From Aphanomyces cochlioides (taxonomy: Eukaryota; Oomycota; Saprolegniomycetes; Saprolegniales; Verrucalvaceae), in assembly GCA_019828595.1 (NCBI GenBank), contig JAHQRK010000013.1:1395501-1459500 (forward strand): a DNA stretch of 64,000 bases. The letters are read 5' to 3'. The number at the start of each line of letters is the position of its first letter. Position 1 is the stretch's first letter. The notes under the pieces were generated by a model that was not told the DNA's origin, ran no database searches, and was given only the letters and a program-made list of their open reading frames with translations. Shown here one piece after another: positions 20,571 to 32,006 of this stretch. The translations under genes and the position numbers were made by a program.

Positions 20571-21763
20571 TTGTGATTGTAGCAATTGATTTTTTTTTAT
20601 GCAACAACTTGTAAACCTAAATGTGGAAAGTCAAATTTTGTCCAAGGAACAATCAGGGCGATACGCGGAAGAGAAGGAGATTCGGCTGATAAGTGTGCAT
20701 TGTCAATGCAACCGTGACGACGTGCAAGGACATTGCCACGTCGGCATTACTGCTTCCTCTCCTGGGACAGACATGTTTGCGACATATTTCGTTTCACAAC
20801 AGGGCAAAACAGTGCAACGCCTTACGAGCTTTTTGTTTCCTGTCTTTCACAAGGTCCCTCCAGACCAAGGGAGTCTAAATTCACCAGAGCACATCAGTCC
20901 CATTCCAGCTGAATTATCGTGCCCATTGGCTTTCCATGAGCAAGGGATAAGCAGTCAAACTTGTGAAATTTCAACGTGCATTCCACCCTCAATACCAGTT
21001 ACTCTTTTTAAATCAATACTTCTAACAATTTATATGGATATGAAATATAAATTGTGAAAGAGATTCGACGTGGATGCAGCAGATGAAGTTGAGATTGAAT
21101 GGGTGCGCGAGAGCACCCTCAAGTTGTTGTCGAGTTATCGCCACGTGTGTCAGATCTCCAGGGCATTTCTGCGGAAACTCAACGCATGTCAAATGGCAGT
21201 CTTTACCGCAGGATTCCCGCGTGACAAATGACATATTCGACCGGATGACGCATCACTCTCCATCGAAAATTCTCTATTGGGAGCTCGAAAGTTGCTCGAA
21301 TCTTTCCAATCCAGTCACTTACAAAGCCGAGAACTGGAGCTTCTCGTGGCATCTCTACCCGATGCTGTTCTGAAACCAGTACTTTATTTCGAGAATACCT
21401 GTCATAATGAATAATTTCAGGAACGAGTAGACAAAAAATGTGACATCTTGGTACTTAACGAGATGGAACCCTCAGGCTCTTCGTTTTCCACACTGGCCAG
21501 CTCTCTTTAGAAGCTGCTCAAGAGCACCCAGAGCTCTATAAAATAGAATAGAGAGCGCGATATTCATCGCTGTAGGCTACTGATATGACGGCGAAGGAAC
21601 AGAGAATGAAGCCACCAGAATATTTTTAATGCATCCAAACAATTGAATCCAACGAGACATGGATGTGGCCGACATGTACGGAACAATCAGAAGCAGCTGG
21701 CTAGTGGTGAAAGAAAGCAATCTGTCCTGCTGGAGAAGTCACCATTTGTAAATTACCTTCACA
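20571..21763. other. No gene supported
   Basis: An open frame of 152 codons (20599-21057, plus) has no ATG-proximal motif and a non-repetitive, unassignable sequence. Treated as chance. Confidence 0.35.
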
Positions 21764-22231
21764 ATGGCCAAGTGCCAGTTCGACGGATGCCCACATGCGC
21801 CCGAAGCTGGCAAACTCAAGTGCACAATGCATCGGAACCGAACCCAATGCAGCATGCAGAATTGCCGCAGTCAAGCGTACTCAAAAGGTCTTTGTGTCCG
21901 CCATGGAACGAGGAAGACGTGTCGAATGGATGGCTGCCAGCATTATCGTCGCGCTGGCGGCTATTGTGCTAGACACACGACTGAAATGCGAAACAGCCAT
22001 GCAGTCAAGCAGGAAGTCGCAGCAGCCTCCAAGAATGAGCCAGAGATGCCACAGTGCCAAGACATCCACCAAATGTGGCTGGACTGCCCTGCAGTACCAA
22101 GCATCCAACAAGACGATGCTAGAGACGACGACTTCGACTTGACAATGTGGGATTGGGCCGAACTCACCGAGCTCCTGTACAAATCCAATGTCGTCGACAC
22201 GCCCAAGCACATGATATGCATGAGCTTTTAA
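21764..22231 (+). CDS. Three-knuckle CX4CX9-10CX2H protein
   Basis: The ATG at 21764 starts MAKCQFDGC. Knuckles: CQFDGC...CTMH, CSMQNC(RSQAYSKGL)CVRH and CRMDGC(QHYRRAGGY)CARH. The linker is Lys/Ala/Glu-rich. The acidic C-terminus contains DDDFDLTMWDWAELTELL, combining acidic residues with the conserved DW..L..LL motif, which resembles a short acidic activation segment. 155 aa, intact, no intron. Confidence 0.85.
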   Translation: MAKCQFDGCPHAPEAGKLKCTMHRNRTQCSMQNCRSQAYSKGLCVRHGTRKTCRMDGCQHYRRAGGYCARHTTEMRNSHAVKQEVAAASKNEPEMPQCQDIHQMWLDCPAVPSIQQDDARDDDFDLTMWDWAELTELLYKSNVVDTPKHMICMSF

Positions 22232-23777
22232 GCTATCCTCTCTTAACTTACGATATTTAAATTTTGTCGCCAACGACTTGACATCCTTTTCGCATTCACA
22301 GCGGTGCATACACGAATGGCACGAAGAACGTGCCGCGGGGTTGTCGATGTCCACGCATGTCAATGTACAAATTGTATTTCAATGCTTTATCCAATCAGAA
22401 TGTGTGTTTCAAAAGTTTATATCCAATGAAAATGTAGAACAAATTTATTTTAGCCAATCCGATTACACCATACCTTTCTTAACAACCTTTTGTCCCCGAA
22501 CCTTTGATGCCCCTAGACTAAATTAGACATGAGCTGCCTCCTCAAACGTGAGGGACATTTACCACTGTGTATTGTGATGCTGAGCGTTATGGCTTGACAT
22601 TCAAAATTACTAGTACTCAGATTAAAGTTCTTCCCCCCGTATCTCAAGTAATTGTGACATCCAAAATGTTCTTTTCGTTTCGCACCATCACAACCCACAG
22701 GGTGCACTTTCGCCACTTCCTTTGTTGGCCTCTGCAGATTCACGAGCCATGATTTCCCTCTGCTTACGAGGGTCGCAAAGCGTGTGGTTTCAAACTGAGA
22801 CCTTGGAGGAAACTTCATAATCTACGTAGTACTTGTGGATTCAAGATGAACGAAACTATTGGAGAACTACATGGATTGTATGCTAAAGGAACGATAAGTA
22901 TGAAAGGAGGCTGGTCTCTACTCAAAGAGTATACTTAGCAAAGTCCACTACCTTCTACTAGTGGAACCAACTTTGGTTGACAAGTGCCACCTCGGATCAA
23001 TGGTTGGAATGGAGAATGACAAGCATGAATCGGGTGATTTGGCTCAAATACGTGACCAGTCTCTGATACAACGCGAAGAAAGTTGGCATCATTGCTGACA
23101 ATATCGTTCAATATTATTACTTGTATAATCTAATTTTCAATATAATTATTACAAAGTAGAGTACAAGGTATGCAGGGACGGCCTGGCTCACACAACCATC
23201 GATGGCGACCAAGCAGCAGAGGAATGATGTTTATGTGGATAATGATGATGAATTTACGGTTACGCGTAGCTCTATCCGGTTCTAGTAGTACTAGTATACT
23301 CTAGTGGGGTTGGACGAGTTCGCATCCGCGGTCCAATCACAATCTCCCAAGCCCAAACAGGAAAAAAACCTTGTGGCTCCAAGAAAAAAAAACAGAGCCC
23401 CAGGAAAAACCTGTGTGGACTGGGGTGCGAGGCACGCTTGGGCTCATGAAGCCGGCGATCGTCATCGAAGGTGCCTTGAGTGTCTTTACAGATGCACGGC
23501 AGGTGATCGGAAACTCTTGAACCATGTGATCATGCATGGTGCTAAACGACATCGAGAGCGGTAGATGCTGGCTCCAACGTTTCGCGGCACCACTTTTTGA
23601 TCGGCATGGCGTCGTCTTCGGTGAGATGTCGACAGCATAGCCTTCAGACATGTCTTCGGAGATTGGACTTGAATAACTCATGAAAGGCCAGGGCCGTTCA
23701 CGTCAAACGGTGCGACTCGCGTCGCTCCGTCCCGGGGGTTCGTCACTCTCCCGAGTTTATATGGATGCGCAATAACT
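22232..23777. other. No firm gene; possible C2H2-like ORF at 23304-23564
   Basis: The plus-strand ORF at 23304-23564 (86 codons) ends with CLECLYRC(x10)H(x4)H, which could be a BED- or C2H2-like finger left by a transposase. This is weak. The rest is AT-rich without motifs. Confidence 0.3.
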
Positions 23778-23916
23778 TAACACATTATCCGGAATGATTA
23801 TCCAGATGATGGCCTCCAGCCTCTTCCATTCGATGTGTGGAGTGGGGCAAGTCTCGAGCACGGTGTCGATAATCATAATAGAATTTACTTCATTATACAC
23901 AAACTACCTTCAGTAA
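23778..23916 (+). repeat. 5' LTR of the copia element
   Basis: 139 bp, begins TAACACATTATCCGG and ends CTTCAGTAA. It differs from the 3' copy by roughly a dozen substitutions with no indel. It lacks the usual TG...CA ends. Confidence 0.85.
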
Positions 23917-23937
23917 GGTTAACAGCCGTAATCTCCA

Positions 23938-25237
23938 ATGTCCAAATCTGGAAAAGTACGTGCAAGCCTTGCGCCGAGCGCTCAAGGTGATCAAACTCTC
24001 CTGAGAGAGTCACTGGACCCACCGACGTATGCCCCTTCTGATGTCGCACCTATCTCTCAAGAAGATCGCGATCGCCATCAAGAACCATGCAACGAATCGA
24101 CATCTCTCCACTCTCAAAGCATGTCGATTTCTCTTGAATCACCGGTTGCCATACTCAAATCGCAGCGAAACGACAACGAGCAACTACGACAATCAGCTGA
24201 CAAGTCAAAAGCCTTAACCTTTCGGTCTACTGAATCGAAGGCCAACGACTTGCACCGAAATTGAAGCTCAACGGAAAACACTTCTCGGCTTTCAAGGTAA
24301 AGTTCCAGAAAATCTGCCAACTACGCCATATTTGGGATATCATCACTCTAGCCGAGCTACCTCCTGACAATGACTGCCCTGATGAAAAATGTATAAGAAT
24401 GAAGACAAAGTCAACTTGGCAAAGTCTTACCTTCAAACGTCTCTCTCAAATGACGTTTTTGACACGATTCGTGAAGACGACACGCCGTCAGAAATGTGGA
24501 ATACCTTGATTGCAAACTTTGAGACTAAGGAATCGTCCTACACAATTAACGTACTACGTCATCTCTGCAATCTCTGCTATATCCCCAAGATTGAATGCTT
24601 AAGCATATTGCAGAAGTTCGAGCGACGATCAGAAAACTGAATGACATGGGTAAAGCCATCAGCGAACAAGAGACAGTTGAGTGGATCCTGATATCGCTTC
24701 CGGACTCGGGTATAGACAACTACACGTCATTCATAAATCACTTGAAACCTACACCACATCATGAGATCAAGCTAAAACCGCTGACCAGTGCATTGTTGAA
24801 TGAAGAAATAAAGAGAAATGAACGACAACGTTCCCGCCGTTCAGATCGTCCGCGTGGTTTGGATATCAAGCGCAAGTTACAAGCGACGACAATACACTTG
24901 CGAGTGAAGTGAATGCGCTGCAGGCGAAGGTCAGAGACTTCTCTGAGAGATCCATGCCCAACGAGGAAGGGAAGTGGTGCTTCATATGCCCAACCATGTT
25001 GCGCAAGATCATCCGGACTTCGATCCGAATTACGCAAAGTCAAGCACGAGACAAGTTACTAAACAGCCGTTCAAGTCCAAAGCACAAACGAAGACGCGTG
25101 AGGACGAGTCGTCTGACTCCGACGATGGCCATCCTACTACATTAACGCAATCTCAAACATTAGCTCGGACTCACCACTCGACGATGGCGACAAAGACCAG
25201 CACTGGACCCTCGACAATTGTGATACTGGACACGTGA
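23938..25237 (+). pseudogene. copia gag and protease region
   Basis: The gag part shows the UBN2-like capsid pattern (LKLNGKHFSAFKVKFQKIC, later VEWILISLPDSG) spread over three frames (23938-24264, 24261-24660, 24640-24912). A CCHC-type knuckle (WCFIC...H...H) at about 24976 is split by a frameshift and its last Cys position is His. The protease active-site region reads WTLDNCDTGHVTG near 25205, where copia proteases normally show D-S/T-G; the catalytic triad is altered. Confidence 0.75.
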
Positions 25238-26280
25238 CTGGAGTGAAAGAGTTCATCTCTACCTGGCATGGTCCTGGTCGACTAATTCTCCCAAATAAGA
25301 CAGAGATCCATGGTCAAGTTGGCGTGACCAAGATTAAGCTCCACGTTAATGGCTTGTCGACAGCAATCATCCAAAACAATGTGACGTACAACCCCTCCTT
25401 GTACAAGAACCTCGTCTCGCATTGTCGACTCTTGGAAAGCAGCTACCATCTTGTACGTCAAGACAACATTGAAACCATCTACAAGAATGTCCACACGGAT
25501 CATGAGCTGCATTTCGAGATGTTCAACAACCTATGTCATCAAAAATGTGATGAAGCGTCATCGGGAATGGGCTGTTCCTCCTTCTCAAACTCTCGGCCAG
25601 AGCACAACAATCCATGCAATCAACTCTGACAAACCTAATGACGAGAAGTTAATTGCATGGCATAACAAATTGAACCATACCGACATGAACCAAGTTGCCA
25701 AAATCATCAAACCGATCATGGATCACAAAAACGATCTCGCAACCACGACAAAAGTGTGCCCCGGCTGTGCGCAATGTCAAGCCAAGAGAGTTTCATTCCG
25801 CAACACCCACCACTACGTTGCGCCAACACCGCTCCAAAATCTGAACGCAGATCTATGTGGACCGATGAGGCCTGCAACAAACCACAATGAAGCATACACA
25901 AGTATGTTCATCGACCAAGCCTCGCACTTCATCTTCGGCAAGCTTCTCAAGACAAAAGACGATACCATTCTCCACCTTGAGGAGCTAACATCAACAGTTG
26001 ACGGTGAACTCCAAGGCTCTCGAATCAGCACCTTGTATTCCGATGGCGGGGGAGAGTACACAAGCGCAGCGTATAAAGCAGCTTGCCTATCACGAGACAC
26101 CAAACAAAAATTCACAAATACTGACACACCAGAGGAAAACCATCTTGCCGAGAAAGGAAACGAAATAGTCTCATACAAAATTCGAATGTACATGACACTG
26201 AGCGGACTTCCTATAGGGATACTGCTTTGAGTACGTCATTCATGAGTACAACAACACACCTCAAGAATTATTGAACCACC
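25234..26280 (+). pseudogene. copia integrase region
   Basis: A GAG-pre-integrase HHCC finger (WHNKLNH...VCPGCAQC) at about 25655-25790 is followed by an rve core with LNADLCGP (first D), YSDGGGEY (second D) and HLAEKGNE (E). The residues of the DDE triad are retained. A frameshift at about 25450-25630 and another after 26229 break the frame. Confidence 0.8.
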
Positions 26281-26290
26281 GAACGCCATA

Positions 26291-26386
26291 CGAAGTCCTG
26301 TACAATAAACCATCCAGACTCTACATGCTGAAGACGTTCGAAGTCCTGTACAATAAACCATCCAGACTCTACATGCTGAATCTTGG
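26291..26386 (+). repeat. 48-bp in-frame tandem duplication in copia pol
   Basis: The unit CGAAGTCCTGTACAATAAAC... occurs at 26291-26338 and again at 26339-26386 with near identity. It repeats 16 codons of the integrase C-terminal region without shifting frame. Confidence 0.85.
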
Positions 26387-28436
26387 TGAATTCATGACAC
26401 CGAGTCTCCGTTCTCGCTACGCGAGGGCTCTGCTTTGTGTTGCCTTGTGTTCAAGTTCGTACCGAAATCACATCGACCATCAAAATTGTCGAATCCCGCA
26501 AATCCCTGTGTTTTCCTTGGATACGCTACAAGTCAACTTAGTTATAAGCTGTGGAATCCTCGAGACCGCACCGTCACGGTCTCCCGATCTGTCAAGTTTG
26601 ACGAATCAAAAATCCGAAACGCTGACAATTTCGCAAACGAGCTTTTTATCTCTGGTCGATTGTCGATTCCTAGTTTCAAAGGGATAAGCGAGGTTGAGTC
26701 ATTGGAGCAGTTGACGTCGCAGCGCTTCCGAAATGACACCGATAATTTGCACGACATGTCTGACGAGGCTCAAGTCAACCACGAGCGATCACCATCCATG
26801 GACACACCTGAGCCACGCAAGAGGTTTGAAGTGAACCACCCAAGAGGTTTGAAGTGAACCAAATATCCAATGCTACAAGAAATGATTCAATTCCATCATC
26901 CAAGATCGAAGAACCTCTCACAATGGCAGACGTCGCTCGAAGTCTACACGCAAGCAAGTGGTATGCGGCCATGCAAAGTGAATATGAATCCATGATGGCC
27001 AACCGCGTTTGGGTTTTGACGAGCCTACCAAACAAAGCCCTGAAGTCAAAGTGGGTTTGGAAGGTAAAATTCCTACTGTCTGGCGAAGTTCAGAGCTTCA
27101 AAGCAAAGCTTGGTGATCAAAAGATTCCTCCATATCGCAGGTGTGGACTTCACTGACACCTTTGCCCCTGTTCTGCGTCTTGAGTCTCTTCGAGTTTTCT
27201 GCGCCTTGATCGCACTCCTTGACCTAAATACAGTTCAGATCGACATCAAGACAGCGTTTTTACGTGGCGATCTTGAAGAAGAAATCTACATGGCACAACC
27301 AGAAGGCTTCGTGGATCCCGATCATCCAAACGATGTCTGTCTTCTCAAGAAGTCGCTGTATGGACTCAAGCAAGCGCCGCAGCAGTGGCACAAAAGCTGC
27401 ATGAATTCTTGAGATCCATCAACTTCAAGCAATGCTTCAAGGACCAATGTGCCTACGTCAAGTCAAACAGTCAAATTGGCACAACCAAATACCTTGCTGT
27501 TTACGTTTACGACATTGTCATCGCGGGAAGAGACAAGAAGGAGTTGACTTCTACCACAAACTTTGATCAAAACTTCCTTTGAAGTCACCAACAAGGGTGA
27601 GCTACAATACATACTTGGCATCCATGTAACCAGAGACCGCTCGCTGAAAACGCTTTGTATTCACCAAGAAAAGTTTGTCGTCAAGCTTCTTGATCACTTT
27701 CACATGGCGCATTGCCATTCTGTTCGGATACCTCAAGCAAGTTGAGCAGAAACGACTACTGACCTCGCTGTCGACAAGGGGAACTTCCCTTACCAAAATC
27801 TTGTTGGTGCGTTGCAGTACTTGATGTCGGCACGCGACCAGACATTACCAACGCCGTTCGCTTTTTAGCGTCGCACAACCATGACTACACCCAAACGTAT
27901 TGGCGCATGGTAAAGCGTGTCCTACAATACTTGAAAGACAGCGCATCGTTTGGTCTCACCTATGACGGCAACAAGAACAGCCATCCTCATGCCTTCTCCG
28001 ATGCGGACTTCGCCAACGATCTACAAGACAGCAAGTCAATATCGGGTATGGTCATCACTCTTGCCGGCGCCGCAGTCATGTTCTCTAGAGTTTTGTTGGC
28101 GACACCACGACTGAGATCGAGTTTACCGCAGGCGACGAAGCGGCAAAGTCAATCGTTTGGTTACGCGAACTGCTGCAAGAAATGAGTTTCGCTGTCGATT
28201 CACCATCTTATCTACACGTTGACAATCAAAGCACGATCCAAGTCGTCCACAGAAGCTCCTTGCACGACAGGACAAAGCACATTCGCTTGCGCTTCCACTT
28301 TATCAAGGATCTTGTTGAAAAAGCCATCATCAAACTACGATACATCAATACAAACTAACAAGCGGCCGACATACTCACAAAGGGTATCGTCTTGGCACAG
28401 TTTGAGAAACTGCGATCCATGCTGGGCATGACGTGA
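26385..28436 (+). pseudogene. copia integrase tail, reverse transcriptase and RNase H
   Basis: The RT part begins with the ASKWYAAMQSEYESM and KSKWVWKVK motifs (26930-27070) and continues with QIDIKTAFLRGDLEEEIYM and LYGLKQAP. The catalytic YVDD is YVYD here (Asp to Tyr at 27508-27510), so the polymerase would be dead even without frameshifts. RNase H follows (FSDADFANDLQDSKSISG) and the usual C-terminal QAADILTKG motif ends at the TGA at 28434. A 23-bp direct duplication at about 26821-26860 (GAGGTTTGAAGTGAACC) also shifts frame. Confidence 0.85.
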
Positions 28437-29200
28437 TTCACAGTGAAACCACAAAATCATTAAAACCACATAGTAACATTCAATATACCTCAAACGTTGA
28501 GAATGAATCGACGTTGACAACGAACGGGGAGTAGATCACGCGACGAGCTTATATCGAGTCGATCGTTTAACTAGCTCCATCGATAAACACACTTCATCGA
28601 AATCATCTTCAGCCTACCAACATGCTGCAGCAACACTCAGATACGAACACACTGGTCTCCTAAATTGAAGGAAATCATGACGACTGTGTTGAATACAAAG
28701 GAATATATAACCAAACTCGAACACAAATGCATAATGAAAGACATCAAGTGAGCATGACACTGGATGACAATATTAATTCATGCACAGACGCAGAAAGTCA
28801 AGCAACACACACTCAATTGGTCAACAGGTCGTAAACGTAAAGGTGTTGAGGGATGATGACGAGCAGTGTGTGCCCATTATGATGCCGAAACGGATCCCAA
28901 GGCCGTGGGTGTGGGCGTGAGGGTCACAGCGCAGCCTCACTCGTACACACGAGTGTTCCATGGGGCAGCGGGTTCCTCCCGTCGGAGTATGCAGCCGATG
29001 CTGCATACGCCATCGTCGAGTGACCGAAGTCGACAGGCTGATACGCCTCTTGAAGGGGAATTGTCGACCACTTGGTGTGAAAAGAAGGACTATCAAAAGT
29101 CTTTCCTCGCCGACACTCGAGATGCGCCACTACCAACACAGCCCCGGACACCCCGATCGCACGCTCTCCTCGCCGTCTCCGCTACAAAAATCGAACGCAC
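28437..29200 (+). other. Untranslated 3' region of the copia element
   Basis: About 760 bp between the end of pol and the polypurine tract. ORFs here have no motif. It is unusually long for a copia 3' leader. Confidence 0.5.
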
Positions 29201-29215
29201 AGGAAGCAGGGGGAG
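29201..29215 (+). other. Polypurine tract
   Basis: AGGAAGCAGGGGGAG ends at the base before the 3' LTR, the expected place for plus-strand priming. It fixes the LTR 5' boundary at TAAC. Confidence 0.75.
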
Positions 29216-29354
29216 TAACGCATTATCCGGAATGATTATCCGGATGACGGCCTCCAGCCCCTTCCATTCGATGTGTGGAGTGGGGCGACTCTCGAGCACG
29301 GTGTCGATTATCATAATTGAATTTACTTGATTATACACAAGCTACCTTCAGTAA
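29216..29354 (+). repeat. 3' LTR of the copia element
   Basis: 139-bp copy of the 5' repeat, from TAACGCATTATCCGG to CTTCAGTAA. Confidence 0.85.
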
Positions 29355-29365
29355 AAACTAGCTTA

Positions 29366-29636
29366 GGGTGCGTCTGGCAAAATCTATATGTCATATTCAG
29401 CTAAATTGGGATCAACGATTTATGGCATATTCAATATAACGTTAGAGGTAAAACCTCCATCTCGTAAAATGGCATTTTGAGAGCCTCCATTGAGTATATC
29501 CCAACCAAAAATATTGGATTTGGTGCAAAACTCTTTGAGATAAACAAGTTCATATTTTGACCTAAATTATTGAATTTGGCCTCAAAATGGCATTTTGGGC
29601 CTATTTATTGTAATATTTTCGGTTGCCAGACGGCCC
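29366..29636. mobile_element. Tourist-like MITE
   Basis: 271-bp non-coding element. Its ends are GGGTGCGTCTGGCAA and the complement GGGCCGTCTGGCAA, flanked by TTA at 29363-29365 and 29637-29639. TTA duplications and GGG-starting termini suit a PIF/Harbinger-mobilised MITE. It lies 11 bp beyond the copia 3' LTR. Internally, AAATGGCATTTTG occurs twice. Confidence 0.75.
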
Positions 29637-30286
29637 TTATTCCGAGGGAAGTGTGTACGAGGATATCTCCGATATCCCACTTCACCGAAGGTTAGTTCCT
29701 TCTGGAGGGGTGTCTGATGTTGTTGCTGTTGTTGCTGTTGCTGTACCCATTTCTTGAAATTTGTATACTCACGAATTTCGAAGTAAATTAAATGGGTAAT
29801 ATGGGTATTGTGTATTGAACCCGAATTACGAAAAATTTGACACAGCACACAAAAAGGATGCAAATATGAGAACAGTTAAGTATGCCAGTAACGTAATGTA
29901 CGTATAAATTATCCAAAAGAACACATTCGAACGAATGTACTGTATTCGCACAATTTATCGGTTGATGCGAGATTTCTAGGAGATGATTTGGAGTAAAATA
30001 CACTAAAATTCATGACATAAATTTGACTTCAGTTCCCAAAAATGGCACGGGAATTGAACAAACAATTGTAAAAACAAACAGTACCAGTGCTTTTAATAAA
30101 TATGAAACGTTTAGCCGGATAATTTTTGTTTTTCCGGATTCACGAAACTTTTTTGTTTCGAACTCCTGGATATCACCAGATGAATAACTTGATTTCAGTA
30201 TGAATGAATAAGCCGACTAACTAGCGTTATAGAGTATCTACATGGTTATAGACTGCACATTGCTACTCTGAAGCAGAGTGGCACAA
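29637..30286. other. No gene; short TGTTGC microsatellite
   Basis: A (TGT/TGC)n tract runs at about 29715-29742. The rest is AT-rich and unassigned. Confidence 0.45.
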
Positions 30287-32006
30287 TGTCGTTGGTTGAA
30301 GGAAAATCACCCATGTCATTTGATGGGAAATGATTAAACTTGAGACATCTCTGACGTCGACTAGGATGAGGATATAAGTATTTAGCTCGAAAAGCTGTTC
30401 GAGCGTCTACTGATTATAGATTACATGCATCTACGCATTCGTTCCTGTTGCTGAGTTGGAATTTAATGGCAAGAGCCAACTCTGTTGCATCAATAATGTT
30501 TCAACATATCACATGGCGAGGGAGTCTTCGTTTTTAATTTTATTTAATTTAAATAGGTGATGCATTGGTAATTGAGTATGGTCTATCCAAAAATGATCAA
30601 GAGGGTGAAATGCAAAACCCACGTCATGTCTACGCCAATCCTTGTTGTCCTGATATCTGTCCAATTTTGAGGTTAGTATGAAATAAATGTATTTCATCTC
30701 ACATCAATGAAGTTTGGCTGTTTTGCTGTTTTCCAGAGCACCACAAGTTGAAGGAACGACTCTCCTTTTTGGTGAAAAAGCGCAGTCCCGATTTACAGAC
30801 TGGTTATCTGCGACGTGCAAAAAAAATGAGTCTGACATATTAATCAATCATATCAATGGGTTTATTAATTACAGACATTGGGTCGCATTCATTCTGCAAA
30901 GGTGTCGCAACAAATGTGAGTAATACCCCAGGTGGGCCGTCTCCGATATCAGTTGGCTTCGTGCTGGTTGGAGCCATGGAAATGTTCAAAGCCGATACAT
31001 CTTTGAGGAACCGGAGGAGACCAATTTATTGGTCGTGCAGCAGCATGTATTTGAGTCAGTGTTATATGCATGATCAATTCGATTGACAGGATTTAAAATC
31101 CATAACATCAACTTCGCGACTTTGCCCCCGCATTTTCATGGTGTCGCATAGACTTCAAGCCAATGGGATTCCCTTTTACCAGGATATTCAATAACTTACC
31201 CTGATTAATTTCGTTCAGCAGTCCCCTTTTTTATGGCTTCGCTTGTATCATCAGAAATGGCTTGCAGAAAATCTGAATCTAAATCACCCCTTGTTCATGT
31301 CCCCTGTTTGGAAATCCGGTGTATTAACTACTCTTGCTAATGATGTTCTAACTGGTGTTATTCAAAATCCAATTTCAGGGCTCGTAGCTACTGGAATTCC
31401 ACCTCATATAACTATGTTCAAACAAATCGATGACTTGAAAACAATTGGTGAAAACTTGACTACCATAGTTCATCAAAAGTTGGACGACATTCCACAGCAA
31501 GTGAGCAATGGTATTCAAAACGAAATGGCCAAGAAACAAAATGACAAGTATATTACTTTGAATTGTTTAAACGACTCGTTGTCATGCCTTGGTGAGAGCA
31601 TAGGAGCAGAAATTTCGAATTTGGCACCTCGAAATAATTGTATGTCTAGTCATCCCCCAACGTCAGCGAGTGTGCCAGCAAAAATGGCACCAGCATTGTC
31701 ATTGTCCATGCGTGTGGTGCTCAAATTTTGCCTTCTACATAATGGATGCATTTACAATTCCCTACTGAAAACGTCAAATGTCGTCCTGGAAGCATTTACA
31801 TCATGTGGAATGCTTGGTTTGATGGCAACCGTGCTCAAGGTCTTCCGCCCCTTTCTAATCTGCGCTCGAGGGATTTTGAGCAAAAAACTGATCGATCAAA
31901 CGTCTCAAAACTGAAAAAGGTAATCAACTCCATGTGTATCTATTGCGACAAAAGTGATAAAGTGATTCAAGCAATGTCTTCTACCATACGTAATAATTTG
32001 TTCTGA
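30287..32006 (+). pseudogene. Crypton-like tyrosine recombinase with GCR1_C-like domain, copy 1
   Basis: This is a decayed homologue of the copy at 35148. Shared segments in order are VEGKSPMS (about 30297), WNLMARANSVAS, LSKNDQEG/HVYANP/CPDICPIL (30580-30670), TTLLFGEKAQSRF (30735-30790), the recombinase box HSFCKG (Arg of HxxR replaced by Cys) at about 30885, and AGWSHGNVQSRYIF with the nucleophile Tyr at about 31000. The C-terminal DNA-binding-like segment includes W.AWFDGN and PPLSNLRSRDF (31815-31880). Exon junctions at 30540-30555 and 30672-30735 show GT-AG introns. Several frameshifts and a lost catalytic Arg make it inactive. Confidence 0.75.

Larger units (their letters stand above)
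23778..29354 (+). mobile_element. Ty1/copia LTR retrotransposon, decayed
   Basis: Two 139-bp direct terminal repeats (23778-23916 and 29216-29354) enclose gag, protease, integrase, reverse transcriptase and RNase H segments in copia order (integrase before RT). A purine-rich tract (29201-29215) directly precedes the 3' repeat, as expected for a polypurine tract. Flanks TAACT and AAACT match at four of five bases and may be the target duplication. Numerous frameshifts and stops make it non-autonomous. Confidence 0.9.

Noticed and set aside
19974..20585. 203-codon minus-strand ORF
   Set aside because: Shadow of the GC-rich three-knuckle gene at 20130; the plus strand has the conserved Cys/His spacing.
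20599..21057. 152-codon plus-strand ORF after the knuckle gene
   Set aside because: No motif, no family-like composition, and alternative frames are also open; most likely chance.
28866..29330. 154-codon plus-strand ORF overlapping the copia 3' LTR
   Set aside because: It runs through the polypurine tract and LTR and has no motif; three frames are open here because the region is GC-rich.
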